From positions 79,888 to 143,887 of the forward strand of contig CAZCKU010000012.1 of NCBI GenBank assembly GCA_964499365.1: DNA of 64,000 nucleotides, written 5' to 3'. Shown in pieces: positions 6,419 through 14,932 of the stretch. Every line of letters starts with the position of its first letter. Within the stretch, counting starts at the first letter, position 1. This stretch comes from PALSA-1316 sp964499365. GTDB lineage: Bacteria; Nitrospirota; Thermodesulfovibrionia; Thermodesulfovibrionales; UBA6898. The translations under genes and the position numbers were made by a program. The notes below the pieces were generated by a model. That model had not been told where the DNA came from. It did no database searches and saw only the letters and a list, made by a program, of their open reading frames with translations.

Positions 6419-8665
6419 ATGAAAAGCGAGGAAGATAAATCAATTTATACCTGCCCCATGCATCCTGAGGTCAGACGGGAAGGTCCCGGCCCCTGTCCCA
6501 AATGCGGCATGGCTCTTGAGCCTATAGCTCCTTCTGCGACCTCGACAAGGACCGAATGGACATGCCCGATGCATCCGGAAATAGTTCGCGATGCTCCCGG
6601 GAGCTGCCCTAAATGCGGCATGGCACTCGAACCGAAAACAGTTGGCGCTGAAGAAGAGGAAAATCCTGAACTCACTGACATGACTCGCCGTTTCAAGACG
6701 AGCATGCTGCTAACCATTCCTGTTGCGATTCTTGCTATGGGCGGCATGATACCGGGACTCTCCCCATTGCTCCACATAATCCCGCCTGGAATTAGCAAGT
6801 GGCTGGAGCTGGTCCTTGCGACCCCTGTCGTTCTCTGGGGCGGCTGGCCCTTTTTTGTGCGGGGCTGGCAGTCGGTAGTTACCTGGAACCCCAACATGTT
6901 TACCCTCATCGGGATCGGTACGGGAGTCGCTTATTTATACAGTGTAGTAGCTGCACTATTTCCTGATCTGTTTCCAGTCTCTTTCCGGAAACACGGGGGC
7001 GAAGTTGGACTTTATTTCGAGACGGCTTCAGTTATTGTCACTCTCGTACTCCTGGGCCAGGTGCTTGAGCTCAGAGCAAGAAGCAAGACAGGCGCGGCCA
7101 TCAAGGCGTTGCTTGGACTTGTGCCGAAGACAGCTCGCAGGATCACAAATGGAAAAGAAGAAGATCTTCCCCTTGAACAGGTTGCCCCGGGAGATATCCT
7201 CCGCGTGCGTCCAGGAGAAAAAATACCGGTGGACGGAGTGGTCACCGAGGGTTCAAGTTCAGTAGACGAATCAATGATCAGTGGTGAACCTCTCCCTGTC
7301 TCAAAAAAACAAGGTGACCGGATTATTGGAGCTACCGTAAACGGTACGGGCATGCTGGTTATGAAGGCGGAGAAAGTGGGGGCGGGAACATTGCTGGCGC
7401 AGATCGTTAATATGGTGTCGGAGGCGCAAAGAAGCCGCGCGCCCGTCCAGAAGCTTGTAGACGTCGTTGCCGGTTATTTTGTACAGATCGTGGTTGCTAT
7501 TGCGGCTTTAACTTTTATTATTTGGGCGTGGGTGGGACCTGAACCCAGGATGGCTGTAGCAATCATAAATGCTGTTGCTGTCCTGCTTATAGCATGTCCA
7601 TGCGCGCTTGGTCTGGCAACGCCATTGTCCATAATGGTTGCTGCCGGAAAAGGAGCAAGTGCCGGTGTTCTTTTTAAAAATGCCGAAGCTATTGAGCTTA
7701 TGAAGAAGGTTGATACCCTTGTAGTGGATAAGACAGGGACTCTCACCGTAGGCAAACCGAAACTGGTTTCCATAACTCCCAATGAGGGTTTTGACGAGAG
7801 ATCGATGCTTCACTATGCAGCGGGTCTGGAGCATGGCAGTGAGCATCCTCTGGCAGCTGCGATTGTTGCAGGCGCGGATGAAAAGGGGATAACGATTGCG
7901 AAGGTTGAAGCTTTTGAATCCAGGACCGGAAAGGGCGTAGTTGGCACGGTAGAAGGGCATGCCGTGGCACTGGGCAACCGCAAGCTTCTTGAAGACCTAA
8001 ACATTGATCTGGGGGAATTGCCTGTCAAAGCAGAGGTTATGCGCAAAGAGGGCCAGACAGTCATGTTCATTGCGCTGGACGGAAAGGCGGCGGGTCTTTT
8101 GGGGGTGGCCGATCCGATAAAAGAAACGACTGCGGAAGCGATCACCCAACTCCATGAAGAGGGCATAAAAATAGTCATGCTCACGGGAGATAACCAAACA
8201 ACGGCCGAGGCGGTGGCAAAGAAGCTTGGGCTTGATGACGTCATTGCCGGGATGTTGCCTGACCAGAAGGTGGAGGCAGTGAAACGTTTGCAAAGAGAAG
8301 GACGGTTCGTGGCTATGGCTGGGGACGGGATAAATGATGCCCCGGCATTGGCGCAGGCACAGGTGGGCATCGCAATGGGGAACGGTACTGATGTGGCCAT
8401 GAAGAGTGCCGGGGTCACTCTTGTGAAGGGAGACCTTCGGGGAATCCTGCGGGTGAGGCGGCTGAGCAGGGCAACAATGCGCAATATTAAACAGAACCTC
8501 TTTTTCGCTTTCGGTTACAACGCATTAGGCATTCCAATTGCCGCAGGGATCCTCTATCCCTTTTTCGGTATCTTATTGAGTCCGATGATCGCAGCGGCTG
8601 CCATGAGCTTCAGCAGTGTATCAGTTATCGGCAATGCGCTGCGGCTGCGAAGGTCGAATTTGTGA
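6419..8665 (+). CDS. copA: Copper-exporting P1B-type ATPase (CopA) with two N-terminal YxCPMHP metal-binding repeats
   Basis: A 748-residue inner-membrane pump. Two N-terminal repeats, YTCPMHPEVRREGPGPCPKCGMALEP-like, replace the usual HMA domains. They are followed by eight predicted membrane spans, the actuator loop with SGEP, the ion-site CPC (C393-P394-C395), the phosphorylation site DKTGT (Asp437), TGDN, and GDGINDAPAL in the ATP domain. FGYN and MSFSSVSVIGN in the last spans complete the Cu(I) P1B-1 signature. No clear ribosome-binding site precedes the ATG at 6419, and the frame is open upstream through half a YHS domain. Translation may therefore come from frameshifting or re-initiation after the YHS stop 27 bases before. 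Likely a copper efflux operon with the HMA protein. Confidence 0.93.
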   Translation: MKSEEDKSIYTCPMHPEVRREGPGPCPKCGMALEPIAPSATSTRTEWTCPMHPEIVRDAPGSCPKCGMALEPKTVGAEEEENPELTDMTRRFKTSMLLTIPVAILAMGGMIPGLSPLLHIIPPGISKWLELVLATPVVLWGGWPFFVRGWQSVVTWNPNMFTLIGIGTGVAYLYSVVAALFPDLFPVSFRKHGGEVGLYFETASVIVTLVLLGQVLELRARSKTGAAIKALLGLVPKTARRITNGKEEDLPLEQVAPGDILRVRPGEKIPVDGVVTEGSSSVDESMISGEPLPVSKKQGDRIIGATVNGTGMLVMKAEKVGAGTLLAQIVNMVSEAQRSRAPVQKLVDVVAGYFVQIVVAIAALTFIIWAWVGPEPRMAVAIINAVAVLLIACPCALGLATPLSIMVAAGKGASAGVLFKNAEAIELMKKVDTLVVDKTGTLTVGKPKLVSITPNEGFDERSMLHYAAGLEHGSEHPLAAAIVAGADEKGITIAKVEAFESRTGKGVVGTVEGHAVALGNRKLLEDLNIDLGELPVKAEVMRKEGQTVMFIALDGKAAGLLGVADPIKETTAEAITQLHEEGIKIVMLTGDNQTTAEAVAKKLGLDDVIAGMLPDQKVEAVKRLQREGRFVAMAGDGINDAPALAQAQVGIAMGNGTDVAMKSAGVTLVKGDLRGILRVRRLSRATMRNIKQNLFFAFGYNALGIPIAAGILYPFFGILLSPMIAAAAMSFSSVSVIGNALRLRRSNL

Positions 8666-8683
8666 TGAGCCGATAATGTTTCG

Positions 8684-8712
8684 GCATGCAGACAGACCGC
8701 TTGTCTGCATGC
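8684..8712 (+). terminator. Hairpin after copA
   Basis: GCATGCAGACA (8684-8694) pairs perfectly with TGTCTGCATGC (8702-8712) around a seven-base loop, 19 bases after the copA stop. No T-run follows, so it may be a stabiliser or a Rho-assisted end. Confidence 0.55.
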
Positions 8713-9242
8713 GCTGTTGAACCAGAAGAAAGGGCAAAAGAACTAACCGGAGCCAAGATTGCAGGCTGCCTTGCCCACGCTTAGGGGTAGAACTATATTT
8801 TTTCTGCAGTCGCGTCGTCATTTATTAACTACCGGGATAAACAAACGCTAAGCTCTTTATCTTTGCCCACCCGGGCGTGAAAAGAATGCCCTCTCCATTA
8901 AACATAACGAGGCATAGTCCGTGACGAAGTCTTTAGGAGTTGCGGCGTATTATGTCTGCGGGGTATCAGGTGAAATGCTCGTTTTAATGCTGCTGCTGGC
9001 ATTAAATTTAGAAAGTACTTCATACAATATTGGGATACCGGCCTAACGAGAGTTACTGTGAGCAAGTCAGTCTGCGATGAACACCTGCTATTCCGCACTG
9101 TCCTTCGGACCCTTTGCTGTGTTTCATCCATCGACGAACCAACACTTAGAGCATTCTCGGAGGGGTAACAAATACCAATTCAATTACGCAGGGGAGGACA
9201 TCCCTTTTCCGGATGCCTCCATCATTCCGCAAACTGTTGCGT
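8713..9242. other. Gene-free spacer between copA and the repeat beta-helix gene
   Basis: About 530 bases in which I see no convincing gene, RNA or repeat. Short open frames exist on both strands but lack recognisable motifs or ribosome-binding sites. Base composition shifts here from the GC-rich copper block to the more AT-rich accessory stretch. Confidence 0.5.
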
Positions 9243-10538
9243 CTAGGGCAGCGGCAGGCAGTTTGTTCCCAGAGTGACATAGTTTGTATCGTATGCCCCC
9301 ACGCAAGTGAGGGTACCGGATACCGCCCCCCCGTCCAATTGGGTATTGCCCACAAGAGTCGTTACGCCGCTGCCGTTATAAATTGTATTGGTAGCCCCTT
9401 TGATTACCGAATGGTTGATTTTGATCATCCCAGAGCTGTCGCAGTAAATGCCATAGTTCCCGGTGGCGGTCACATTCGACATAACAGGGGAGGAGTTTGT
9501 ATTGATAACCCCATAGCTCTGAGAGCTACCTGATGCGGTAGAGGTTACATTTGTCATCACAGGGGAGGAACCAGCGCTGTTAGAAACTCCAGCATTAATA
9601 CCAGATCCCCCAGAAGCAACCGCGGTTACATTCGTCATAATGGGGGAAGAGGAGTCGTTATTGTCAACTCCATAACTTCCAACTCCCCCCGAAGCGGTAA
9701 TGGTTACATTCGTTATAGTAGGTGAAGAAGCCAGGTTGTAAACACCAACATTACTATTAGAGCCACCCGAAGCAGTAACGGTCACATTCGTCATGATAGG
9801 GGATGATGAAACGTTGAAAACGCCATAGCTTTGGAAGCTTCCCGATGTGACTACTGTAATATTCGTCATCTTCGGGGAAGCTGAACGATTGGTAACAGCA
9901 AGTGCATACACTGCCCCTCCGGTATTTTTTACCGTTAATAAGCGCAGCTCTGCATTGCTTGCCCCATTCACCACCCCTGACGATGAACCATCAATACTCC
10001 CCTGAATTATCGTCGTGTTCTCTCCTGATCCCTCGATGTCAATATAGGACCGCATCTGCACAGTGGATGCACCCACTGCGTATACTCCCGGCATAATCTT
10101 CAAAAGACATGGGGTTGTCTCTGACGGCGCAGCGCACCACTTTGTATATTCGCTCTCGCTCATCGCGGTTGCCGGATTGTTATAGTTTCCCCCGCTGGGA
10201 GCCACTATTGCCACATTTCCAAGGAAGTCTATATTTACCGGAGAAACTGCATTAACCGCGATCTTGCCTGAACTCACAGCCCCCGCTCCAAGAGCGGTTG
10301 CCCCTACTGTCCCACCGGTGATATTTGTGCCGTCAATGCCGGTCAGACCAGCGCCGTTTCCAGTGAAACTAGTTGCATTAACGTTGCCGACAACATCGAG
10401 CGGAAAAAGGGGTGTGTCTATCCCCATGCCCACATTATTGCCCGATATGGTAAGGGCCTGAGCTGTCATAACGGGGACCGCAGAAAGCATCACCGCCAAA
10501 AACAAATTTGCAACAAGCTTTACATTCAATTTTTTCAT
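9243..10538 (-). CDS. Secreted repeat protein, predicted right-handed beta-helix
   Basis: A 431-residue exported protein. It has a signal peptide (MKKLNVKLVANLFLAV, cleavage near AQA), then a tail-fibre-like stalk segment (NVGMGIDTPLFPLDVVGNVNATSFTG). A beta-helix region follows, with PGVYAVGASTVQMRSYIDIEGSGENTTIIQG as in pectate-lyase-like folds. Residues about 219-360 are six imperfect 25-27-residue repeats built on SSPIMTNVTVTASGG. No catalytic residues are recognisable, so a surface or adhesive role is only inferred. AAAGGAGGGAG precedes the ATG and a near-consensus promoter lies 50 bases upstream. It is transcribed alone, opposite to copA. Confidence 0.75.
   Translation of the reverse strand: MKKLNVKLVANLFLAVMLSAVPVMTAQALTISGNNVGMGIDTPLFPLDVVGNVNATSFTGNGAGLTGIDGTNITGGTVGATALGAGAVSSGKIAVNAVSPVNIDFLGNVAIVAPSGGNYNNPATAMSESEYTKWCAAPSETTPCLLKIMPGVYAVGASTVQMRSYIDIEGSGENTTIIQGSIDGSSSGVVNGASNAELRLLTVKNTGGAVYALAVTNRSASPKMTNITVVTSGSFQSYGVFNVSSSPIMTNVTVTASGGSNSNVGVYNLASSPTITNVTITASGGVGSYGVDNNDSSSPIMTNVTAVASGGSGINAGVSNSAGSSPVMTNVTSTASGSSQSYGVINTNSSPVMSNVTATGNYGIYCDSSGMIKINHSVIKGATNTIYNGSGVTTLVGNTQLDGGAVSGTLTCVGAYDTNYVTLGTNCLPLP
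9459..9884 (-). repeat. Coding tandem repeats (about 75-81 bp units) in the beta-helix gene
   Basis: Six imperfect units begin near residues 219, 245, 270, 297, 324 and 349 of the protein, each with an SSPxMTNVT core. Each unit would form one coil of the helix. Unit number could vary between strains by slippage or recombination. Confidence 0.75.
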
Positions 10539-10588
10539 ACTTCACTCCCTCCTTTAAGTTGCTCTTCCCCTCGCCCGGTAGCAACTAT

Positions 10589-10617
10589 TTTATACCTGTG
10601 GTTAAGATCGGTGTCAA
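10589..10617 (-). promoter_or_regulatory. Sigma70 promoter of the repeat beta-helix gene
   Basis: On the minus strand TTGACA (10617-10612), a 17-base spacer and TATAAA (10594-10589). The predicted start near 10582 leaves a leader of about 44 bases before the ATG at 10538. Confidence 0.8.
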
Positions 10618-11067
10618 GAATTAACGTTTATTCCCGGTTGTATTCGGAACAGTATGAATAACATAGGGAGGAATTGGCTACAGGAAGGCACGTTGAGCAG
10701 CTTGATCGCTCCCACTGAATGCATATTCTGTCCCGTAATATGGTCTGAAAAGATACGTCGGAACTGCCGAAATATTTTTTCAGCTTCCTTCCTGAAATAG
10801 AGAGTCCAGGTGTACTTGGACTAAATTCGGAGTGCACCGACTACTCCGCACTGTGGACATTTCAACACAGTAATAATTACCATTTCTAATCCTAGCACCG
10901 AGGCCACTATTTAATCTGTGGTGTTCATATCGTAATCTTAAGGGGTAAGGGTTGCTGAACTGTTTTTGAAAAATAACGCTTGATATACCGATCCGCAATA
11001 AGTCCATATAACCATGATATACGGAAAAGGGAAATCCCCGTTTTCTTTGTTATCAGGAAGTTACATC
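10618..11067. other. Gene-free stretch upstream of the GGDEF gene
   Basis: About 450 AT-rich bases between two divergent promoters. Short minus-strand frames (for example 10780-11007) show no known motif or ribosome-binding site. It may contain decayed coding DNA but nothing identifiable. Confidence 0.45.
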
Positions 11068-11096
11068 TTGTCACGATGCCTCAGTTGTGCTATTAT
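11068..11096 (+). promoter_or_regulatory. Sigma70-type promoter of the GGDEF gene
   Basis: TTGTCA at 11068-11073, a 17-base spacer and TATTAT at 11091-11096, each one base from consensus. The predicted start near 11103 gives a leader of about 65 bases to the ATG at 11169. Confidence 0.6.
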
Positions 11097-11168
11097 CATG
11101 GCCGTGGGGACACAAACACGGAATCCGCATATTAATTGGTAGAATTTATCGAAAGGTATACTGATATA

Positions 11169-13457
11169 ATGAAAATCGAAGGCCTGAAAATGCTACGACA
11201 AGAGGTACTCGCGGCTTTTAAGGACCAAATTGTGACTGCCGACGTCTATTATTTCTTTAGTGGTACATGGTATGACCTAGAGACGGAACAGAAATGTGAT
11301 GATGCACAAATCACTATACTTGGTAATGCACGTCGCGATCCCGTTGCTTATCATGCGCCAAGAAGTCCTAAGGCTTGGTATTACCTAGAGAACGCCGAGT
11401 GTGTAGTCTGCCTTACATTCGCACAATCCCCGCGACTCCCTAAAAGGCGCAGCTATCGGGGTTCCTTAAATAAGGCACAAGAAACCGCCGCAAACGCATA
11501 CAAGGTCACGCATAATCCGCTAACTCACCTTCTTGCTCGAGACGAGTTCAGACGGCGTCTTTTGTCTGAAATTGAAACTTTGAATCACAGTGGCGCGATA
11601 AAGGCGGAAACCCAAGAGGGAACTGCGTCGCGCCAAGTTGCTTTACTAGCTCTCGACATTGATCACTTTAAGCAGGTAAATGACACATGGGGCCATCTTT
11701 ACGGCGACCAAGTGCTGAAGGTGTTCGCCCGCCGCATGGAGTCGTGTGCAGCTAAAGTTCGAACTAACGCGGCTCTCGCTCCACGCGTGCATCTGGGTCA
11801 CCCATCGGGCGAAGAGTTCTTGGTTTGTCTTTCATCAAATGCTACGCAAGACCAATTTATCGATTGGGCAAACGACTTTAGAAAGATTATCTCGGACACC
11901 ATTCTCCCCATGGAGGACGAATGGCAGTGGTTGGCTTCAATAGAGAACCTCAAACAAATATCGCCGCCCCTTTTCCATGAGCGGAACATCACAGCGAGTG
12001 TTGGGATTGTCTTATACAACCCGTCTATCGCCCGGGAGACCGGGAGTGATGCAGTTGTGACCTTATTAGAAAAAGCTGACACAGCGCTATATCGAGCCAA
12101 GGCGGCGGGCCGCAATCAAGTAATTGCATATGATGAGATTCTGATGTCTTGCGGGCGCATACTGGAATATGACGTTGGTAATGGTGTAGCAGCCTTGGAT
12201 ATTGGGTCGAATGTTGGTGTAACAATGGGTCAGGAGTTTAAGGTATTTGCGCCAACCTTCTCCGGCAGAACAAAATTCGCCATCAGTGATGGTCGAACAA
12301 AACGTACGATTGGTATCTATCCCCGCGTCCAGGCCACGCGGATTGTTGTCTTCGATGCTCAACCAGAAATATCTTTCGCTTTCATAGCCGACTCAGCGGA
12401 TAAAGTTACTTCTATCGAACCCGGTTCACATTTGGAGGCAATTCCAGCCGGAAGTATAGGGCATCTTTTACCAACATCATCTAAATACTTTCCTTCGACC
12501 GCACGGAACAATCCAAGCAGTGTAATTACCGATATACACGAGTTCCTCAAGAAAAGCGTTGATGATGGCACTAACCCATTCGCGGTTGTGTTTCGGTTTA
12601 CGAGTGAGGCTGACTACCTTAAGAAATATGGCTCAGTCGCCCTTAATGCTGCGTTGGCTCAATTGCATCGTGAGGTAAGCTCTGCGTTTCATGATGCGAT
12701 GTTCGTTGAGGTTATCGATCGTGGTTCTGTCTGTATTGTTGGACCTCGCGAAGCGTATGATGAGAATATGCTGATAGGCTTCCTAGAACGGCAAACAATT
12801 GAATTTCGTGAACTAGACCTGTTTGCAGGTGTATTCTTCGAAGAAGATCGCGACGCCTCGGAAGAGGAAGGTCATGACAGGCTCAAAACTGAGAATGCTT
12901 TGGAGTTTGCTCGATATGCTGCAGCGGCTGCGGGGCGGCCAACAAATCAAAACATGCGTCACTTCAGTTATAAAACCGTCTATGCCGTTATTGACGCTCT
13001 TAGAGATGCGCGTTCATACGAGATTGCAGAAGCCGATATCAATAGGCTTCGGGATTTGGGCCTTGGGTCGGGTAGTCTGTTCAACTATGCTGGGCTAATC
13101 GCAAGTGCACGAGGCAATCCACAGAACGCCTTCAACTATTATACTGAGGCAATGAAGCGATCACCCAAAGAAATGACATACAAGAGCAACTTTGCTATCG
13201 CAGCCTTTCGTATAGGCGACACGGAGGCTGGTCTCAGACCACTAAACGAAATGTCGCTCGATGAAATTGATAAATTGATGAAATTTCATCCATATGGCTT
13301 TGTAACGTACGCCAGACTTCTGGCGCGAGCTAAACTCTCCGGCCTTCCATCGTATATTGAGGATCGATTCCATTATGTCGCCGAAGCAGCCCTAGCGCTT
13401 CCTGGTTTCCAAAACAAGCCGGATAGTGACGTAATACGGCAAGCTCTCAACAGTTAA
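11169..13457 (+). CDS. GGDEF-domain protein with FlgT-like middle, second degenerate cyclase-like domain and TPR-like C-terminus
   Basis: A 762-residue soluble protein without signal or membrane segment. The N-terminal 120 residues are unrecognised. A GGDEF domain follows (LALDIDHFKQVNDTWGHLYGDQVLKVFA; active-site motif SGEEF at 213-217, where the first Gly is Ser; ADTALYRAKAAGRNQV at its end). About residues 325-430 contain ALDIGSNVGVTMGQEFKVF, like the C-terminal domain of FlgT. About 450-590 resemble a second, eroded GGDEF fold (FRFTSEADYLKKYGSVALNAAL). The last 150 residues are TPR-like helices. Because SGEEF keeps the metal-binding acids, cyclase activity is possible but unproven. ATG 11169 has GAAAGG 12 bases upstream; a TTG at 11136 is an alternative. 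It stands alone, in DNA less GC-rich than the core, and may have been acquired. Confidence 0.75.
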   Translation: MKIEGLKMLRQEVLAAFKDQIVTADVYYFFSGTWYDLETEQKCDDAQITILGNARRDPVAYHAPRSPKAWYYLENAECVVCLTFAQSPRLPKRRSYRGSLNKAQETAANAYKVTHNPLTHLLARDEFRRRLLSEIETLNHSGAIKAETQEGTASRQVALLALDIDHFKQVNDTWGHLYGDQVLKVFARRMESCAAKVRTNAALAPRVHLGHPSGEEFLVCLSSNATQDQFIDWANDFRKIISDTILPMEDEWQWLASIENLKQISPPLFHERNITASVGIVLYNPSIARETGSDAVVTLLEKADTALYRAKAAGRNQVIAYDEILMSCGRILEYDVGNGVAALDIGSNVGVTMGQEFKVFAPTFSGRTKFAISDGRTKRTIGIYPRVQATRIVVFDAQPEISFAFIADSADKVTSIEPGSHLEAIPAGSIGHLLPTSSKYFPSTARNNPSSVITDIHEFLKKSVDDGTNPFAVVFRFTSEADYLKKYGSVALNAALAQLHREVSSAFHDAMFVEVIDRGSVCIVGPREAYDENMLIGFLERQTIEFRELDLFAGVFFEEDRDASEEEGHDRLKTENALEFARYAAAAAGRPTNQNMRHFSYKTVYAVIDALRDARSYEIAEADINRLRDLGLGSGSLFNYAGLIASARGNPQNAFNYYTEAMKRSPKEMTYKSNFAIAAFRIGDTEAGLRPLNEMSLDEIDKLMKFHPYGFVTYARLLARAKLSGLPSYIEDRFHYVAEAALALPGFQNKPDSDVIRQALNS

Positions 13458-13568
13458 ACTTGTCGAGGGGTACGTTTGAGAAAAGAAACTAGGGACAACG
13501 ACCGCTTAATTAGGCTGAACCAATGAATGGGGCGAGGGTAAGAAATTCGGATACCCAAACAATCATTC

Positions 13569-13585
13569 AACCCGCCAAGCGGGTT
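13569..13585 (+). terminator. Short GC hairpin after the GGDEF gene
   Basis: AACCCGC, a three-base loop CAA, and GCGGGTT form a perfect seven-pair stem 111 bases past the stop, followed by AATTAATCG. Plausible intrinsic terminator, active on either strand. Confidence 0.5.
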
Positions 13586-13642
13586 AATTAATCGTTAACC
13601 AGTACTACACAAAAGCTTGGCAGTCAGGTTGTCCATCGTCCA

Positions 13643-13771
13643 TCAGATTACTCTAGAAACAGTGCTGTGTGTTAGAAAGGCCTCAGGTTCGATTTCAGGA
13701 AGCAGTCGAAGTATCTGCCTTACTCCTTCATCTGCCCTTGTTTTAGCATAGTACGGTACGAAACCTGCCAT
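13643..13771 (-). pseudogene. Possible small gene or gene remnant of unknown function
   Basis: A 42-codon minus-strand frame starting MAGFVPYYAKTRADEGVRQIL and ending THSTVSRVI. The frame stays open and protein-like for 18 codons upstream of the ATG (PILKSSEIRYPLLRIQ), then meets a stop. That pattern fits the tail of a decayed gene better than a complete one. I do not recognise a family. The rest of the 546-base gap (13458-14003) holds a hairpin, a promoter and an operator described separately. Confidence 0.25.
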
Positions 13772-13931
13772 ATTTGCCTGGATCCTCAGTAGGGGGTAGC
13801 GTATTTCTGAACTCTTCAAGATCGGGCACTATGCAATTGTAAGTTGAATTCATAATAGTCACCCGGCGCCAGATCTTAAGGGCCTGGTTAAATCTTCAGA
13901 GCCCTCACGTAGCGACAATTCAAGAAAACAG

Positions 13932-13960
13932 TTGACAAGTGGTGCTTCTGAGCGTAACAT
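13932..13960 (+). promoter_or_regulatory. Sigma70 promoter of the GbsR-type operon
   Basis: TTGACA (13932-13937), 17 bases, TAACAT (13955-13960). A perfect palindrome begins three bases later and would cover the transcription start. The leader to ATG 14004 is about 37 bases. Confidence 0.75.
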
Positions 13961-13962
13961 AG

Positions 13963-13980
13963 GTTTAGAAAGTTCTAAAC
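13963..13980 (+). promoter_or_regulatory. Perfect 18-bp inverted repeat, probable repressor operator
   Basis: GTTTAGAA-AG-TTCTAAAC: two exact eight-base arms with a two-base centre, directly downstream of the -10 box. Its position is typical for a winged-helix dimer blocking transcription. The operon it controls encodes a GbsR/MarR-type regulator, so autorepression is the simplest reading. Confidence 0.7.
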
Positions 13981-14003
13981 GTTCGCTAGTTAGATGAGGC
14001 AAA

Positions 14004-14375
14004 ATGACAGAAACAGGTTATTTATTAACAGGTCTTGGGATTTTTGCCTTTGTAGTGCTGAGCATAATAGTAATCATCCACAAAAGGTTCTCATTAATGA
14101 TGGTCGACCTTTGCGAGGGTGAAGAGCGGGCACGCTTCTGGGCTCCTGCCATTGAGGCTTGGTTCGCATTCTACAGTATAAGTTCAGCCCTAAAATGGTG
14201 TCCGGATGGGACTTCAGACAGGCAACTGTTTCTGGCAGGAGTAAATCAGGTCAAAAATGGTCTTAATGGCACATCAACGGCCATTATCCTTTTCTCGATG
14301 GGACTGATTGTCTTTGTCGTAATAAGAAAGTTCAAGGGAAGTGAAAACGATATCCTAAGGAGAAAAAGCGCATGA
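14004..14375 (+). CDS. Small two-span membrane protein of unknown function
   Basis: A 123-residue protein with hydrophobic segments at about residues 7-27 and 92-112, separated by a polar loop containing CEGEERARFWAPAIEAWFAFYS and a single further Cys (KWCPDG). I do not recognise the family. GATGAGG precedes the ATG. It is the first gene after the palindromic operator, and its stop overlaps the start of the GbsR-type regulator by four bases (ATGA), so the two are translationally coupled. It may be the sensed or protected membrane component, but nothing in the sequence shows this. Confidence 0.7.
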   Translation: MTETGYLLTGLGIFAFVVLSIIVIIHKRFSLMMVDLCEGEERARFWAPAIEAWFAFYSISSALKWCPDGTSDRQLFLAGVNQVKNGLNGTSTAIILFSMGLIVFVVIRKFKGSENDILRRKSA

Positions 14376-14896
14376 GTGCATTTGCTGAAGAAATACGCGA
14401 AGGTTTGATGGAGGCGATGGGAAGGATTACCTCATTTTGGGGGTTCAGCAAGATTATGGGACAGTTATATGGCCTTCTTTATCTCTCCCCTAAACCCCTT
14501 ACGCTTGATGAAATGTCACAAAGCCTCTCTATAAGCAAAGGAAACGTGAGTATCAATATACGGGCACTGGAACGCTGGAATATGGTCAAGACCGTTTGGG
14601 TCAAAGGCGACCGGAAGGACTATTACGAGTCCGAAACGGATTTCTGGAAGATAGTCAAGGGAGTAATGCGGGAGAGAGAAAAGAAGGAGTTTGACCTGGC
14701 CCTCGAATCGGTAAGCAAGCTTCTTCAAAAATCCCTTGACTCGCAGAAAGCTGCAAAGTCCGCAGAAGGAGCTTTTACTGTTGAGCGGCTCAAAAAGCTC
14801 GAAGATTTCATTCAGACAATGGATAAGCTGGTTGGGGTCTTAATAACCCTGGAAGACTTAAAAAGGAACTTGTTCGGTCTGCCGAAGAAGAAGTGA
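14372..14896 (+). CDS. GbsR/MarR-family winged-helix transcriptional regulator
   Basis: A 174-residue DNA-binding protein. The N-terminal SFWGFSKIMGQLYGLLYLSPKPLTLDEM and SQSLSISKGNVSINIRALERWNMV segments are characteristic of the GbsR branch of MarR-like regulators, in which the winged helix is followed by a long dimerising helical tail (here about residues 95-170). Relatives such as Bacillus GbsR control osmoprotectant genes, but the family is broad. It is coupled to the membrane protein upstream and followed 36 bases later by an SDR gene. The perfect palindrome at 13963-13980 is the likely binding site. Confidence 0.85.
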   Translation: MSAFAEEIREGLMEAMGRITSFWGFSKIMGQLYGLLYLSPKPLTLDEMSQSLSISKGNVSINIRALERWNMVKTVWVKGDRKDYYESETDFWKIVKGVMREREKKEFDLALESVSKLLQKSLDSQKAAKSAEGAFTVERLKKLEDFIQTMDKLVGVLITLEDLKRNLFGLPKKK

Positions 14897-14932
14897 AGGA
14901 TCTCCCATACTAAATGAGAAGAGGAGGCTACC

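Noticed and set aside
8898..9131. Possible 77-codon minus-strand gene
   Set aside because: No ribosome-binding site, no motif, and it lies in a spacer with irregular composition.
13680..13700. GGTTCGATTTC resembling a tRNA T-arm
   Set aside because: No matching acceptor, D or anticodon arms could be folded around it.
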